From: Planctomycetota bacterium
GTDB taxonomy: Bacteria > Planctomycetota > Planctomycetia > Isosphaerales > Isosphaeraceae
Length of the DNA: 6,063 nt
Assembly (NCBI GenBank): GCA_021778575.1
Contig: JAJYCH010000318.1
Span: forward strand, 1 to 6,063
Direction of reading: 5' to 3'
The notes below the pieces were generated by a model. That model searched no databases. It was not told the DNA's origin and saw only the letters and a program-made list of their open reading frames with translations. The translations under genes and the position numbers were made by a program. Shown here in pieces: positions 5,221 through 6,063 of the stretch. Within the stretch, counting starts at the first letter, position 1, and each line of letters starts with the position of its first letter.

Positions 5221-6063
5221 CGGACCAGCCCCCGCTCGCGCAAATAATTGAGGATCAGCTTGTCGAACGGATTCTGGTTCGTCGTGAAGATATAAGTGAT
5301 CCCGCGCTTGGTGCACCACTCCTTCATCCCGCCGACGAAGGCGTTGAGGTTGTCCTTGTAGCGGCGGAGCAGGGGGGCGCTGACGGTGATCTCGGCCATG
5401 TCGTCGTCCTCGGCGTCGACCAGGCGGAGGTCGCCGACGAGTTCGGGCTCGACTTCCTCCTGGCTGAGAATGTGGACGACATAGATGTCCATGTTCCGGG
5501 CCAGCAAGTAGCGGAGCGCGGGCTCGTAGCCTCGTTTATCGAGGAAGTCGGAGATCACGACGACGACGCCCTTGCCCGGATGCTTGATCGCGAACGACTT
5601 GGCGGCGGCCGTCAGGTCGCTGGCTCCCGACGCGCCAAGTTTATCGAGATAACCGACGATCCGGTACATTTGCGACCGCCCTCGGACGCTGTTCATCCCG
5701 GCGTCGAGGCCGCTGCTGAAGGTGTCGAGCATCACCCGGTCGTGATTCACCAGGCCGATGAACGCGAGCGCCGCGGCGACCTGCTTGCCGTAGTGCAGCT
5801 TGGTCGGCTCGCCGAAGTCCATCGACATGCTGGTGTCGAGCAACGTGTAGAAGTGCAGATCTTCTTCTTCGAGGAACAGCTTGAGAAAGAGCTTGTCGAG
5901 CCGGCCGTAGACGTTCCAGTCGATGTGCCGAAGGTCGTCGCCCACCGAGTATTGCCGGTGGTCGGCGAACTCGACCGACGACCCCCGGCGCTTGCTCTTT
6001 CGCTCCCCCTTCATCCGGCCGACGAAGATTTTCTTGCTGACCAGCTCAAGCTGTTCAAGCTTG
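5217..6063 (-). CDS. DUF58-domain protein, VWA-like (5' end outside window)
   Basis: The frame is open to the right edge. The first in-window ATG (6014) is not the start, because the 16 residues before it (L-E-Q-L-E-L-V-S-K-K-I-F-V-G-R) already match the DUF58 N-terminus. Visible length is 281 residues, so only a short N-terminal piece is missing. The signature is clear: S-S-V-E-F-A-D-H-R-Q-Y-S-V-G-D-D-L-R-H-I-D-W-N (about 28-50 from the edge). A VWA-like fold follows with D-T-S-M-S (76-80), a complete DxSxS metal motif, then V-V-V-V-I-S-D-F-L-D, and a C-terminal R-E-R-G-L-V-R. No membrane helix is seen in this part, so the protein looks cytoplasmic. In many bacteria it lies directly after a MoxR AAA+ ATPase gene, which I expect to the right of the window. 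Its stop overlaps the next gene start by four bases. Biochemical function is not established. Confidence 0.93.
   Translation of the reverse strand, partial: KLEQLELVSKKIFVGRMKGERKSKRRGSSVEFADHRQYSVGDDLRHIDWNVYGRLDKLFLKLFLEEEDLHFYTLLDTSMSMDFGEPTKLHYGKQVAAALAFIGLVNHDRVMLDTFSSGLDAGMNSVRGRSQMYRIVGYLDKLGASGASDLTAAAKSFAIKHPGKGVVVVISDFLDKRGYEPALRYLLARNMDIYVVHILSQEEVEPELVGDLRLVDAEDDDMAEITVSAPLLRRYKDNLNAFVGGMKEWCTKRGITYIFTTNQNPFDKLILNYLRERGLVR

Noticed and set aside
2895..6063. VWA/DUF58 cluster as a MoxR-VWA type conflict or defence system
   Set aside because: The BatA-like membrane topology and DUF58 partner fit the common housekeeping Bat-type operon; no effector, nuclease or mobile-element context is visible.

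Overview
This GC-rich window looks like a bacterial chromosome, most probably a planctomycete of the Isosphaeraceae type (inference). The reasons are the GC-rich codon use, the DUF58 / small membrane protein / BatA-like VWA gene cluster, a ubiX-ubiA pair, and AT-rich intergenic repeats. No rRNA, tRNA, CRISPR array, transposase or phage gene was found.

Left part (1-1161, + strand): the 3' end of a UbiX-type flavin prenyltransferase is followed after 34 bases by a complete UbiA-family prenyltransferase. UbiX makes the prenylated flavin used by UbiD decarboxylases, and UbiA-type enzymes attach the polyprenyl tail to an aromatic acid, so the pair belongs to quinone synthesis. The prenyltransferase motifs resemble the MqnP branch, which would mean menaquinone by the futalosine route, but that is inference.

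Middle (1122-2894, genes on - strand): a secreted BON-domain protein converges on ubiA and ends at a good rho-independent terminator lying between the two stop codons. Upstream of it is an unrecognised 131-residue protein with a very strong ribosome binding site. A perfect 9-bp hairpin separates these two genes. Then come 677 bases with no convincing gene. They hold an AT-rich patch, three diverged copies of a roughly 20-base repeat with inverted parts, and an interrupted hairpin.

Right part (2895-6063, - strand): an apparent operon, transcribed leftward, of a DUF58 protein (5' end outside the window), a 49-residue single-pass membrane protein overlapping it by ATGA, and a 696-residue BatA-like membrane protein with an intact VWA metal site. 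In relatives such genes usually follow a MoxR AAA+ ATPase, which would lie just beyond the right edge. The 85-base gap before the BatA-like gene contains a compact 52-base sequence that can fold into a three-way junction. This is the most interesting non-coding signal in the window.

I found no clear new multi-gene system. The items most worth following are the three-way-junction element, the intergenic repeat cluster, the tiny membrane protein inside the VWA operon and the orphan 131-residue gene.
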